DNA of 64,000 bases, taken from assembly GCA_018873245.2 (NCBI GenBank), contig JAEMBT020000006.1, positions 9,631,855-9,695,854 of the forward strand. The letters are read 5' to 3'. Source of the DNA: Archegozetes longisetosus (Eukaryota; Arthropoda; Arachnida; Sarcoptiformes; Trhypochthoniidae). The notes beneath the pieces are model-generated. The model was not told where the DNA came from. It saw only the letters and a list, made by a program, of their open reading frames with translations, and did not search any database. This document shows, one piece after another, positions 30,023-42,151 of this stretch (position 1 is its first letter; each line of letters opens with the position of its first letter). The position numbers and the translations under genes were made by a program.

Positions 30023-33000
30023 TTTAATCGATTTAATAAAATATATACTAATTTGAATTAATATTGCATTAAAATATATCAATATTTAAATAATTATCAA
30101 TATTTGCAATCATTTAAAGAATAAAATAGACTTGAATTATATGAATAAATTGAATCATTTGTTGCATAATATTATTTGTTTAGATTAAACATTCAATAAT
30201 GAGCTGTGATTCCGCCACAAGAGTATTATTATTACTATTATTTCATTTAATTATTATATTAATTATTAACCATTAGTTAGTTGATTAAAAAAATATATAA
30301 TAAATAAGAACAGAAATAAGTGAAACCAAACATTTGACACTAAAATGCAGACCAAATGAGAGGCAATGCCCCAATTCATAGGATTAGTGTTTAAAAGGGT
30401 TCTTTTTTTCTACTCAATACACTCAATACAAACTGTCGATTATTATTCGCTCTGATGGTTGTTTATAAAATGATCAGTTCGCTTTATGCCAGTAATTAAA
30501 TGTCATATTTATTGTATAAGTTTCCAAATAAACCCATTTTTCACATAACTAGAGTTACTTATAAAACACTATTTTCTCGAATAAGTAATTCATTAATCAT
30601 GGACCTAATGATCAATTAACTCCTAATTACTGTTTGTTACAATTTACTGTTTGATTGACACGTTTTGCTTTCGACAATTTTATTAAATTAATTTCTACTC
30701 TACCAATAGTGATTAAGCTTAAATTGATTCAATTAATTGTTAGTTTTGAGACCAAGTCCTTTAAAAGCTTAAACCATAACAATTCTTATAACCAGAGTTA
30801 GGAAATAATTTTGTTATCACTTTAATGGAAGTCTTTGAAAATTCCGAATTTGAGCTAAAGTTGATTTACTGAAAAGCTTTTCTTAATTAGTTTGAATGTT
30901 AAATCATTTGTATGTATGTCTACTATTGTTTAATTCTCTATCCACAAGTCGCACAGCCTTCAGAATAGAATTGTTGCAAATCAGAATGACTTTCGGGCTC
31001 GAGTTAGACCATTTTCGTGATGAAGAGTGGCCACTTTGGTAAATAAAAGCTTATTTTAAAACATATTATTCTCTTAAAACATTCAAATACTTAATTTTGT
31101 GATAGAATATTTCGATACCAAGTTTGACGGCTGTAATTTGCAGCCTTTTCAGCTAGCTAAATTATAAAAGCCTTCCAATTATCGGCACAAGTCAAAATCT
31201 ACAAGTAACTACAAATAAATAAATAGCCGAACTTTCAATCAATATTATTAAGAAACAAATTAGTTTGAAAGCTTCTATCGCATAATTTCTGTTGATTTAT
31301 CTAATCTTAATTTACTTATGAATACTTCAATGAGTTGTCTCTGTAATAGAAGCGTAAATATTTGACAAATAGATTTGAACGACAGATAATACTGTAGAAG
31401 TAATTTAGATTCTAGAATGTTTATAGAGTACTGGACAACTATCAACTGAATAATTTAATTCAAGTCGTAGTTCAAAATCAGTTGTTTTTATGAATTCTAA
31501 TTTAGTTTATATGCGCTGAAAATACTTAGAAAAGAAGGAAAAACTTGACTTAATCAATCTAATAAATACTTTATCATTTTGAGATAATCGAATTTCTCTC
31601 TTTGAGACTTCTACTGAAAAACCATTAATAAAAATAATTTCAGTTAAGATCAATTGGTTTAAACTATTTAATTAATGTGTGATTCCACAACTTTCGACTA
31701 ACTAATCTAAAAACACTTAATTGAAAATGTTTGAAGGGCTTGGCTTCTTAGAATCTTAAAATGTAGAATGTGATTATGCATTTCACTTTTTTTAATGCAA
31801 TATAGAAAAATTGCCATTTAATAATAGTCTGTTTAAAGTTATATTGGAAAATATTAGGCATTTACAAAAGCGTTATAACGTTCTTAGAAGTTGTGAAAGG
31901 AATGAGCTAAATCTGTACATTGGGTGAGACTCAACTTCATATGAAACTTTGCGTAAAACCGCACAAAACCGACATTAAATGTTTTATTATTTCTAACTTA
32001 GGACTCCTGAGGAGTGAACTTACGAATGAATGAGAAAGAGAATTCTATTGAATAAGATAATAATCTTCTAAAGAATGAGTTGAAAAGCTTACAAAGAATA
32101 CAAATTCTAATGGATATATACAATTCTGAAAGATGTAATAACCTGAAAGTCTGAACTATTGTGAGTGTAGTTTATTTTAGTTGGGTATTTGGTAGTTATG
32201 ACAGACTTACTGTTGAGAGTTAAGAAATTGGAGAGGAACAGAAAAGGGAAAAGTTGAATGCATAAGTTAGGGAATATATCTTTAGAAAGTTGTCTTTCCT
32301 GCCTTAAGAAAGTAAAGGTCAACATAACATAAATAGCACTAATATAATGTTAGACAAGACTCTCTTATTATTTTCATTGAGAGCTGAGAGAGAGAGAGAG
32401 AAAAAGACTTAAGTGATACGAAGTCTGAATGGTTTTATTATTTCAAGATACTGTGGTATAAGAAGAGAAGTTCAATTACACATTGTTTATACAGTAGTCT
32501 AACATTTTCACAGAAGACTATCTAACATTTGGTCTGAAGTGATAGGAATTGTTTTATTATTATAAGTACCATAGTTTGTGTTATCATAAGATTGACATAA
32601 AAAGTGTATTAACAACAAGTCTTGTTCTTAAAGCAGTCTTGTTAGGGACTCATTCAATCCAGAATTGGTGAGTTGGAAAAAGGCGTAGTCTTTCTATTAT
32701 GTGATATGCGATTGCACTACAACTAAATGATAACATAAACTTACATAATTTGGTCTCTAATATTTTGATAAAAGTAATTTACTGATGAATTGATTGGATG
32801 TTTCCTCATTAATGCTATGGGAAAACATCAAGTTTGATGTACTCTATTTTTTACTTTAACTGTTTATGAAGATCTCTGTGTTTAACAGTTTAAAAGTTGA
32901 TCTGTTCGTGTAAAGTAGTTTTCAAGAGTAACTTAATGTGAGCATTATTTTTAACCTTGTTTTAATCGTCTTTAAAATTATTGTTTAAATTTGGATCATA

Positions 33001-33233
33001 ACTCCAAGTTTCATAGATTCTAATTTGCTTTCAATTAATTTATTTGAATATTTGACATTTTAAATCAAGTCTATGACTTTGAACATGATTTATAACTTTG
33101 AGCATGATTTATGATTGAAGCTTAAGCTTTGATATAACTGTTTTTCAATTGAAAATATAAAATGATTAATTTTAGCAATGAAATTGAGCTTTTTTCCAAT
33201 ATTTTCTTTAAATATTAGAAGTTTGAGATCAAA
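30023..33233. other. Intergenic region between divergent USP6NL-like and miple-like genes
   Basis: This 3.2-kb AT-rich stretch must hold the promoters of both divergent genes, but no core promoter element could be placed with confidence. Simple repeats include a GA run at 32381-32401 and a 20-bp direct duplication around 33069-33114 (ACTTTGARCATGATTTAT). Open frames such as 32107-32325 minus look accidental. Confidence 0.55.
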
Positions 33234-36032
33234 ATGAAATATGGACTTATACTCGTTCTGCTGTCATTAGCATTAACTGGCAGCTATGTGACTGGTTTCC
33301 AACAACATACACTTCTTAATCGTTTGATAAGAGCAGCCAATGCTAATAAGAAACAAGGTATTTCACTTTTTTATATTTGAATACTTATTTACTGATACTT
33401 TCATTATTAACTGCTTTCGTCAATGTGTAAAAATATTTACACTACTCGATGAGTCTTTTGATTATCTATGAAAATATATTTATTTTGCTTAGTGCAAAAG
33501 TCAAGTCATTTATTTTTCATTTCCTATTCGTCATGATTTTACTTTTCAAACCTCATGTTTATGATAAGTCTGTTTTACTTAGACTCTCAAAGCTGACTTT
33601 TTGTGCTTAAAATCTGACTTTAAGTTTGAGATGAAGATATTGTATGAAACTGTTCGTGACCCCTAATATAAATTTACACTCTTTATTGCTTTGCTATGAT
33701 TTAACTCTAAACGATTCTCTCCATTCGAAAATGTTTTCAAAACTATGATTGAATTATCAAAGTTAAAAAAATTAAGTCCTTCAATTGCACAAAAGTTGTG
33801 TTAGTGATTTGAGTTTAAAAATGATATGAATGTCAAATCACGTAGGATTTGATGAAAACAACGAGAGATTTAGTACAAGTATTTTTAAATTGATGTAAAC
33901 ATAATTTACGCTACTGGAACATCCGAAAGTCAATTAAACTAACTTAATGAAGGAGCTAAATATAATGATAATGCCTATATTGCAGTGTTACCAATAACTA
34001 ATAATGGTGATTCTCCCGAATAAAGGGAACAAGTTAGGTTAGGTTAGGTCCTGCTTAATACTGTATGAATATTTTGACATTTCTAAACGTTTCAGATTTA
34101 GAAAACAGAGAACTTATGATGGCTCAGACGTGATATTTTAGTAAAAATTTCTCATAAACACTGGGTAGAAGCATAAAACTGGGAACTAATTTGTTATTTG
34201 TTAGTTATTAAATCGATTCTGTTTATGTAAATGTCTCAATAAAAAATAAAGTTGACAGGAAAACGGAATTCAAAAGTGATTAAGAATAATGGATAATTAG
34301 CATCCGTCACGGTTTCTACTAATGTCTAGATCTTGAAATCACATAAACAAGAACTTGTGACTATAGAAAATTATCCTAAAACTCTGGTTGGCTAAGTGCT
34401 CAGCCTTATAAGAGTTGAATAAGTACTGGGACATGGAATATTTGAATGCTTTAATTTTTTTGTATTGTGCTGAATGATTCTAAAATGATACATAGGCATT
34501 ATATGGACCAACATGATGCGCTCTTACACCAATTTTCCTATCTGACCATAACAACTCATATAATATGAGACTCTTTTGCTAATCATTTTAGAAAAAAGGC
34601 AATTACAATTAAAACTTAAGTTCAAACTGGTGTACATTACAGGATGACATAGCAGCTGTAATTTTCTCGTAGCTATGTATCATTTTAATGTCTTCAACTG
34701 TAATTATTGAGCTTGGAGAATATGTGACTTTCGATCAATTGGAATTGATTTTATAAACATTTAATACTTGAAAAGCAACGTTTCTGTCATAAATAATATT
34801 GTGATATCGCGAGAATTATGGAAAAATCAAACTTTTTGATTTGAAAAATATTTAGACATTTTGATTTCTTTTTCATATAGCATGTCGTTATGAGAAGGAG
34901 GCGTGGGAAGAATGCGATCCCACAACAGGTCCTATTCCTATACCTTTTGTCTGCTGATTCTAAAAGTCGTATCATTTTAGGCCAACAAAGAAGAGTTCTT
35001 AAGTTGAAAAGTTCTCGCTCTACACCGACTGATTGCGAACCAGAGAAGTTCATTCAGCGTCCGTGCAAGAAAAGTGAGTCAATTCAATTTATTATTGTTG
35101 ACACTTGCAAGTTTTGCTAAATTATAAGTTTTCGCTTAAATCCAGCTTTTAATGAGATCTAACTACAATTCAACTTTAATTTAGTTTCAGTCAAAATAGC
35201 AAATGTTTAAATGACTTCACTTGAATTTCCTGAACTGAATTCATGTACTATTACCATCTGTTTAAGTGCGAAAGGTTAAATAAAAAATAGTTTGGAAATG
35301 ACTTATAAATTCAACTTTAAGTAAACCAATAATTTTAATAACATATCTGAATAGATCTAAGAGAGTGAATGACATCTCATGATATCTTTCATTAGTTATT
35401 TGAAGGATAAATGATTTTGACATTTGGAATATTTCCTGATTTAATATCATCTCATGACAATTCAAAAAGTGATTGCTTAGCGTTAGAGTCATCCAAGTTT
35501 CCGGTTTCTCTTCTCTTACTCAAGTCATGATTACTCATCCCTTTTTGGCAAATTTTAAGTTCAATTCCAAAGCAATTGTTGAGCAATAAGTAAATCAATA
35601 GATTCTAATTGGTATTATTTGTAAATTACTTTCTAGATTGTCGGTATTCAAAAGGTGTTTGGAGTGATTGCGCAAATGGAGTGAAGCATAGAATAGATAC
35701 TATTAAAGCACCTTCTTTGGGCTGTGAAGCTTCAAGAAATATAACCAAAACCTGCAAAGAACGTATGTCTAAATCAAGACTACTAAATAATTTAAAAATA
35801 GATTCAAATCTAAAACTTTCAATTGACAGCATGTCATTACGTAAAGTCTGATTGGAGTCCATGCGAAAACGGTGTTAAGGCTAAAACTTTGACTCTGGAG
35901 AACGAAGGGGCGGGTTTGGGTTCAGGATGTGAGCCAACCAAAGTTATAAGAAAACAATGCAGAAGTGCTAAACAAGGCAGAAGAGAACGGCCACGCGGAA
36001 GAAAGAATAATGTGCCATCAACGGATTCATAA
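33234..36032 (+). CDS. miple: Midkine/pleiotrophin/miple-like secreted heparin-binding factor with three modules
   Basis: This family is made of secreted growth factors that bind heparan sulfate. Five exons: 33234-33357, 34881-34928, 34981-35073, 35637-35762 and 35830-36032, giving 197 residues. Exon 1 encodes a signal peptide (MKYGLILVLLSLALTGS). Three successive modules each start with Cys-x-Tyr, then an aromatic Trp and Cys (CRYEKEAWEEC, CRYSKGVWSDC, CHYVKSDWSPC), and continue with spaced cysteines ending in a TC or QC motif. This is the pleiotrophin/midkine pattern, where vertebrate proteins have two modules. The tail is strongly basic (KQGRRERPRGRK), as expected for a heparin binder. A 52-bp intron splits module 1; without it the frame reaches a stop. 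A polyadenylation signal lies at 36244-36249. The symbol is the Drosophila family name. Confidence 0.85.
34034..34048 (+). repeat. Three TTAGG units inside the first miple-like intron
   Basis: Three consecutive copies of the arthropod telomere pentamer TTAGG. So short an array is more likely chance than a telomeric insertion. Confidence 0.5.
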
Positions 36033-36664
36033 TTTAAAATCTTAATCTAATTTTTATTTACTCATTCTGGGATTTAATTCTCAATTTTTACTCTATTATT
36101 TGCATTTACTCATTATCTTTGATTGAATACCAAAAATTTGTAAGACATTTATTGTGAAAAGTCATAATTTAAGCGTTTGTGTAATTTTCTGAGTAGAGTA
36201 GAATATTGTGCCTGAAAAGTATAAATTTGTACACCATCTTAACAATAAAAATGCAGTAAATTTATATTTACGCTAATTAACAAATGTTTCAAATAATTTC
36301 AGACATAACTAATTCTATGATTTCTATTTACAAAACATGCCTTTAATTGAATTACGAAAATAAATAACCAAAACGTTTTCTTAGTGTAAACTTATTGCTA
36401 TTAAAACAAACTGATTGCGAGCACTTTTGGCTCGATTAGAAATTTTCACTTTTAGGATGGGGGCACAAGCTAGAAAATTTTCAACTTTTCGAAAACTCCA
36501 ACTTTCAACCAGAATACAGTTTACAATCTTTTCATAAATAGATGGCAGACACGAACGGATTGTTAGGCAAAACATTAGAAGCAATAGACTGCGAATAATC
36601 TGAAGCACTCATACACTCAATAGTTTCCAATGTTTACGTTATTCAATAAAAGTTGACTAAAAAT
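36033..36664. other. Intergenic region between miple-like and TM2D3 genes
   Basis: It contains the 3' end of the miple-like gene and the upstream region of TM2D3, both on the plus strand. A minus-strand open frame at 36381-36608 has no recognisable product. Confidence 0.65.
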
Positions 36665-37480
36665 ATGCGATTTTTATATCGCTTTATAATAAACATATTA
36701 ATTTGTTTCGTTTGTTCAATAATTAGATCTCAAGAAATAGTTGAGTCAAAAGGTTGGACTGAAAAGAGTATTGAATCGTTAGAATCAGATGCGAATAGAT
36801 TGGAAGGGAACCAACCGTGTGATAATCCTAACAAGATTTGCTCTCAATTGTCATCAGAATGTATTAAATGTAACTTCAATTATTCGTGTATCTATGGCCA
36901 AAACGTGACTACAACGTGTCGACCACTCGATGGCATTAAATGTAACGTAAGTCAATTTGGCTCATATCTAATTTGTTAATCACTTATTTTATGACTAAAA
37001 ATCACTAATCGCATAATAATTGCATTAAAGGGCGAAACAAACTTCACTCGAACTCATTTGTGTGCATTTTGCTATCAATTACCTGAACAGTACTACAATT
37101 GTTCGATTAATTCTTCCTGTAATTCCTATTCTCCATATAAGTCCAGCTGTAAAGTGAACGACAAAAATTTGATTTGTTTGGGAAATCGAGTCTTTCATAA
37201 GTACAGAAATTGCAATTTTGTGTCTGGCTATAAGTGGTCGACAGCACTAGTGTTGAGGTGAACCAAAACTATAATTATTTGAAGTTTAAGTGATTAATGT
37301 TTTCATGTTTATAGCATAACTTTAGGCGGTTTTGGAATCGATCGCTTCTATTTAGGCAATTGGCAGGAAGGCATCGGAAAACTATTTAGCTTTGGTGGTC
37401 TTGGAGTTTGGACTCTGATCGATGTCATTCTTATAGCAACCGGTTATTTGAAGCCAAGCGATGGATCCGTTTATATCTAA
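36665..37480 (+). CDS. TM2D3: TM2 domain-containing protein 3 (almondex orthologue)
   Basis: TM2D3/almondex is a membrane protein needed for Notch signalling in Drosophila embryos. Three exons: 36665-36946, 37031-37257 and 37315-37480, giving 224 residues. The ATG at 36665 is the first in frame and begins a signal peptide (MRFLYRFIINILICFVCS). The ectodomain has the family's cysteine pattern (CIKCNFNYSCIYG, CAFCYQLPE, CLGNRVF) and SGYKWSTAL. The TM2 domain follows with two membrane spans, the central DRF motif (GGFGIDRFYLGNW) and GKLFSFGGLGVWTLID. The protein ends in DGSVYI, close to the conserved DGSxYI terminus. The stop is 78 bp from the GTPBP3 stop on the opposite strand. Confidence 0.95.
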
Positions 37481-37558
37481 TATTTCTTATCACTAAAAGT
37501 TATCAATCACTTAAAATGTTGAGAGTGTTTATATCTATGACTCAAACTTGGCTTCTGT

Positions 37559-39190
37559 TTATTTTCCAATACAAAAGTCTTTAAAAATGACGTCCAGAAT
37601 ATCTTCAGTTGTTATTTTTCCAGTTATGTAAGAGATGTGTTGAGCAGATTGTCTCAAATGATATGCTGCTATTGCAATATCTTTTTCAATCGTTTGAATC
37701 GATAAATTGATTTGTTCGACAACTCTAATCAGATGTGCCTCATGTCGACTCGTGCTGAACAGCATCTCTTGCATCGGATTTCCGCACAATTCTTCAACTA
37801 TTTTACTGAACTTATGAGTGAAATGTTCGAAACCCATCAAAGTTTTGCAACTTATTAGATTCCAATCACTCGACAATTTATTGCAATTTTCTTGTAAATA
37901 GATGTAATCTTCACGAGATAATAAATCAACTTTGTTAATTAAGTAAACCAGTCTTGTATCTGAGTCAATAATTTTTTTTATAAAATCTGGTGCTATTCTA
38001 TCGATGTCTAAATTATCAATATTTAGCAGTGTTGTCGCATCGATTACATACAATATAAGATCAGAATTTTTGGCTCTAAAATTCGATTAAGAATTATTTC
38101 TTATTCGAAGAAAAAGTTAAGATGACTACCTTTTGGTTGCTTTTAGAATTCCTTCTTTTTCGATAGAATCGTCTAAACCTAGACTTAAATCTTTAATTCC
38201 TGCCGTATCCGATATACAGACAGAATATCCATTAATATTAAGCCACGTCTCAACTATATCTCTAGTTGTGCCACTGATTGGCGAAACAATAGACAGATCG
38301 CGTTCGCCTATAAGTTCAAAACTGAGATCAATTGAGATCTAAACTGAAAGATCACTAATAGATTGATGTAATCAATACTTACACAATTGATTAATAAGAG
38401 TACTCTTTCCTACATTGGACTCCCCAATAATAGTAACCTGAAGTCCATCTTTGATAAGATGACTTTTATTCCTCGAGTTATTCAAATGAGTTTCAATTTT
38501 ATTGAGCAAATCATACAACCGAGTCTTAACGCTATCTAACACTGAACTATCAATAAGTTCTTCTTCACCAAAGTCAATATTGACCTCTAAGTGTGCCATC
38601 AATTTAATGATTTGTGATCTCCAATCCTCATAAACATGACCGATAGTCCCGGACATTGCACTCAAAGCACGCCTTCGTTGAGAATGAGTTTGAGATTTGA
38701 TTAAGTCATTAATGCCTTCGGCTTCGATTAAATCGATTTTATTGTTAATTAAGGCTCGTTTTGTGAACTCTCCAGCCTCTGATGGACGACAGCTTTCGAT
38801 ACGACTCAATGCACTCAAAACGCCGGTTATCACAGCGTTAGACCCGTGCACATGAAGTTCGCACATGTCTTCTCCCGTATAACTGTTGGGTTTTGGGAAC
38901 CAAATAGCGATTCCTCTGTCCAGCAGTTCGTTTGTTTTGTTATCATAGATATGGCTCAAGACAGCCGTTCGAGGATTCGATTGGCATTTTAATGACTTCT
39001 TTTTGATTAACTGCTTTAAACAATCAAAAGTCTTAGGACCAGAAACACGAATGACTGCCAAAGGACTTCCACTGTCTTTGATATTAGTTGAAAGGGCGTA
39101 TATCGTCCACGATTTCATTCTCTTTGTTACTTTAATTGTGTTGAGTCTAATGTTGAACACAAACGTTTGATTCAATCTATTTAAAAACAT
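37559..39190 (-). CDS. GTPBP3: Mitochondrial tRNA uridine-5-modifying GTPase GTPBP3 (MnmE)
   Basis: With MTO1 (MnmG) this GTPase modifies the wobble uridine at position 34 of mitochondrial tRNAs. Three exons: 38383-39190, 38130-38307 and 37559-38075, giving 500 residues. An N-terminal stretch rich in Arg, Asn and Phe fits a mitochondrial import signal. The folate-binding N domain has IRVSGP, SYTGEDMCELHVHG and RPSEAGEFTKRA. The G domain is inserted in the helical domain: G1 GESNVGKST (256-264), G2 SGTTRD, G3 DTAG and G4 NKVD. The protein ends in CIGK with the C-terminal cysteine needed for modification. All key residues are intact. The AATAAA signal overlaps the stop codon (minus strand, about 37558-37563), so the 3' UTR should be very short. 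Confidence 0.95.
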
Positions 39191-39885
39191 GTTTTTCAGT
39201 TATTCTGTAAAATAAACTCTAATTGAAATAACGTGAAGTAGTGCTACATTTAAATGCTTTTTGTTTTGGCTCTGTTTTGTATAGTTTTGGTTAGTTTTGT
39301 TCATAAATAATGTGATAATAAGCTCTTCATTTTTAGGGTACTTTGGTAAACAATTTAGTACAAAGAGTCGACTTATTTGAAAATAATTTATGAACAAAAA
39401 ATGAGATTTTAAATAATATTAAACTTGTAAAACTTTGTTAGACCATATATTTCAAAACTTATTTTACGAAAATGCAAGAATCGAAACAATATTTGGTTAA
39501 ATGAAGTCAAGCAATTTACAACAACTTAAAATTATCTGAAAATTTTTTCTTCTGATAATTTTATTTTTCGTAAGGGATGATGCAAACCAATTTTATTATC
39601 TAATCAAATTATAATATAATCGAAGATAAGAGGAAATAGAAACTGTACTACGAAAAGAGTTCATTACTAGGAACATAAAAAACTACTTGATTCAAACTCG
39701 AAATAGCCCATCTCCCTATCCGTGTTATGCATATAGGCTCAAATAAATTCATTTAAAATAATTTAATCAAATTACACCGAATACCATGAAATAATATTGC
39801 AAATCTTTTTAAACAGTTTATAGTTTTACAAGTCAAATGGATAAAAATGGATTTTCTTATTAGAAGCTTATTCGATTCGGATAAC
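39191..39885. other. Non-coding stretch upstream of GTPBP3
   Basis: AT-rich with no recognised gene. It holds the GTPBP3 promoter side and runs up to the left arm of the foldback element. The open frame at 39200-39397 minus looks accidental. Confidence 0.6.
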
Positions 39886-41037
39886 TCTTAGAATCCTCTA
39901 CTCGGAGTGTTCCTATTGACTTATACAAACGAATCATATGTCGCTGGAATGGAAAGGTCTCATCAAGCTAACTTTAATGACATCACACATGATGACCTAT
40001 GACCTCGAGTTTACCAACGGGTGACCTCAGACTTCCGACCTCTGACCACACTTTTAACCCCTTATATTAAGTCTACTGAAAAGCAGTTGTATACCTCATC
40101 AATGAATAAAGTAATTATTACAAATTATTACGCACTTGTTAATGTACACTCGGTTCCAATAATATGCGTGATGATCTCGGATTAATCAGTGATAACTTTG
40201 GGAGCAAACTAAGGGTAACATATATAATCAAATATTGAAATATTAATGTCATTGAGTTTTATTAATTAGTCATTGCAAATATATATTTCAAAGTTTTTAC
40301 TCATACAAAAAATTCACATTTTATTCGAATAAAATATGAACTTAATTATAAGCATGAACTTAATAATAATATGCTTTTATTGCAAAACTATTGAAAATCC
40401 TGACAAATTTTATGATAAACAAGTGAAACCTTAAAAGTTTATATTTTTCAACTCTATTTGGTTAGTAAATGTGCATTAAAACTATTAGTCCGCATATAAA
40501 AGAAATAATTACTAATCCAGCCCTACAAACTTTACTCCTCACGCATCATCATGGGATGAGATGCTTACATATATTATTGGAACCGAGTGTACTGCCTTAT
40601 GATACAGACCACTTTGATTTTGCTGCTTGCTATCAGTAATATAGTAGTCCCGACCACTGACCCCCTTCGGATCAGTGTTACCAATGAAGAACAGAGAACG
40701 TTTATCAAGTGGCCTGCACTGTCGCTGAGATTGCCAAGATGCTAACTAAAATAGCCTGTCGAAATGTAATTAAGACGAAACAGATATATATAATCTTAAC
40801 CATCATTTTGTAGTAAACACATTTTATTCATTGACAAGGCATGAATATGCAATTACTTTCAGCCGACCTAATATGAGGTGTAGGATTAAAAATTGTAGTC
40901 AGAGGTCAGAAGTCAAAGGTTACCCTTCGGCAAACTCGAGGCCATAGGTCATCGTGTGTGGTATCGACGAACTTTCCAACAACATATGACTCGTTGGCAT
41001 AAGTCCGTAGGAACACTACGAGCAGGGAACTCTAAGA
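39886..41037. mobile_element. Foldback-type element with ~230-bp inverted arms
   Basis: The left arm (about 39886-40115) is the imperfect inverse of the right arm (about 40805-41037). Matching blocks include TCTTAGA and TCTAAGA at the ends, AGTGTTCCTA with TAGGAACACT, the CTCGAG core next to a GACCTATGACC-like block, and TCAATGAATAAA. A second inner pair, GTACACTCGGTTCCAATAAT at about 40143 and its inverse near 40577-40596, is nested inside. The middle (40600-40760) is GC-richer than its surroundings but has no long frame. This structure fits a non-autonomous foldback DNA transposon. No clear target-site duplication was found, and identity between the arms (about 75-85 percent by eye) suggests an old insertion. 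Confidence 0.75.
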
Positions 41038-42067
41038 TTCAATCCTCAATTCTAATTTATTTGCAACGTATACTAAATGAGCCTGAAAATTTTCTTAATT
41101 CTGCAAAACATTAGTCGAACAGTTGTTTAAATAATAATCAAATAATTGGATTTTACTCAAATAACTAGATATTATTTTATCGTATATTTTTAGACCTTTG
41201 CGCATACGTCTTCAATTGATTGTTTAAATTATCTTGGATCTTTGATGGCAGTACAACTTTTAGATTGAATTGTTTCAAATATTTAGTTATTTGACGTTAT
41301 AGACAAAATAAAAACTGCCAAATCCATATGTTTATTAACCTTAGTAATGAAATTCAGTTCAAACTGTTGAAGATCTATGCCTATATGCATGTTTCGATTA
41401 TAACTTAAAGCATCCAATTTGATGACATTTGTTGGAATATATTTGGACAGTCATCAAATAAACAAATCAAATCGAATTTGAATAAGTAACGAATATAAAG
41501 CAAAATTATCAAATCAAACACAACTTAGTTGGAATTAATTCTAATAAGCTTTTTCATGACTTAAGATAAAATTTTAATGAAGTTACGTAAAGTTTGTAAG
41601 TTTAATTGAAAAATGATTATCTTGAGCTTATCTTGAGCTTAAATTGACATATTGTTGGACTTTGAATTAGTGCTGACTTTCCTTAATTCAAAACATGTTA
41701 GTCTTGCAATTATCAATTGAAAGTCGCTGGAATAGCATTTTTCCAATATCCTGTCATAAATGAATATTAGAAAATTATTTAATCATTGACAAAAATAAAT
41801 TTCTTATTGAATTTTGGCCTTTTTAGTCTAGAAAGTTACTGAAAAATAGAGTTGAGATTTCAACATTAAAGCCTTAATTTTTAATTGCACATTAAATAGC
41901 TTCGCAATTAAAGTGGGAATCTAATTTTGATTCAATGAAAATTTTTGAGTCAAAATTGATTCGCGAAATAATTATGAGATTGCTCATTAAATAGACATTA
42001 AAATGATTGTAGATTAATTTGATTTTAAAAGAATCAGCAAAACACAAGGAAGTGCTAGAGGTCATCA
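41038..42067. other. Non-coding stretch upstream of the repeat-protein gene
   Basis: AT-rich, no recognised gene. It probably carries distal regulatory sequence of the gene starting at 42152. Confidence 0.6.
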
Positions 42068-42096
42068 TATAAATTGAGACTTACACTTGATCAGTT
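42068..42096 (+). promoter_or_regulatory. TATA box and Inr of the repeat-protein gene
   Basis: TATAAA at 42068-42073 is followed by TCAGTT at 42091-42096, which matches the arthropod initiator TCAGTY. The predicted start (A at 42093) lies 25 bp from the TATA box, the normal spacing, and gives a 5' leader of 59 nt before the ATG at 42152. Such promoters are typical of strongly expressed, tissue-restricted genes. Confidence 0.65.
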
Positions 42097-42151
42097 GGTA
42101 ATACACAATTTTTCTTTGGAGTGCATAGATGTTGAAGTGCTACTAATCAGA

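Noticed and set aside
34034-34048. TTAGG telomere-type repeats as a sign of a telomeric insertion
   Set aside because: Only three copies; short enough to be chance in an AT-rich intron.
34890-35120. 76-codon plus-strand open frame
   Set aside because: It reads through the 52-bp intron of the miple-like gene in a mixed frame; only its second half is the real exon.
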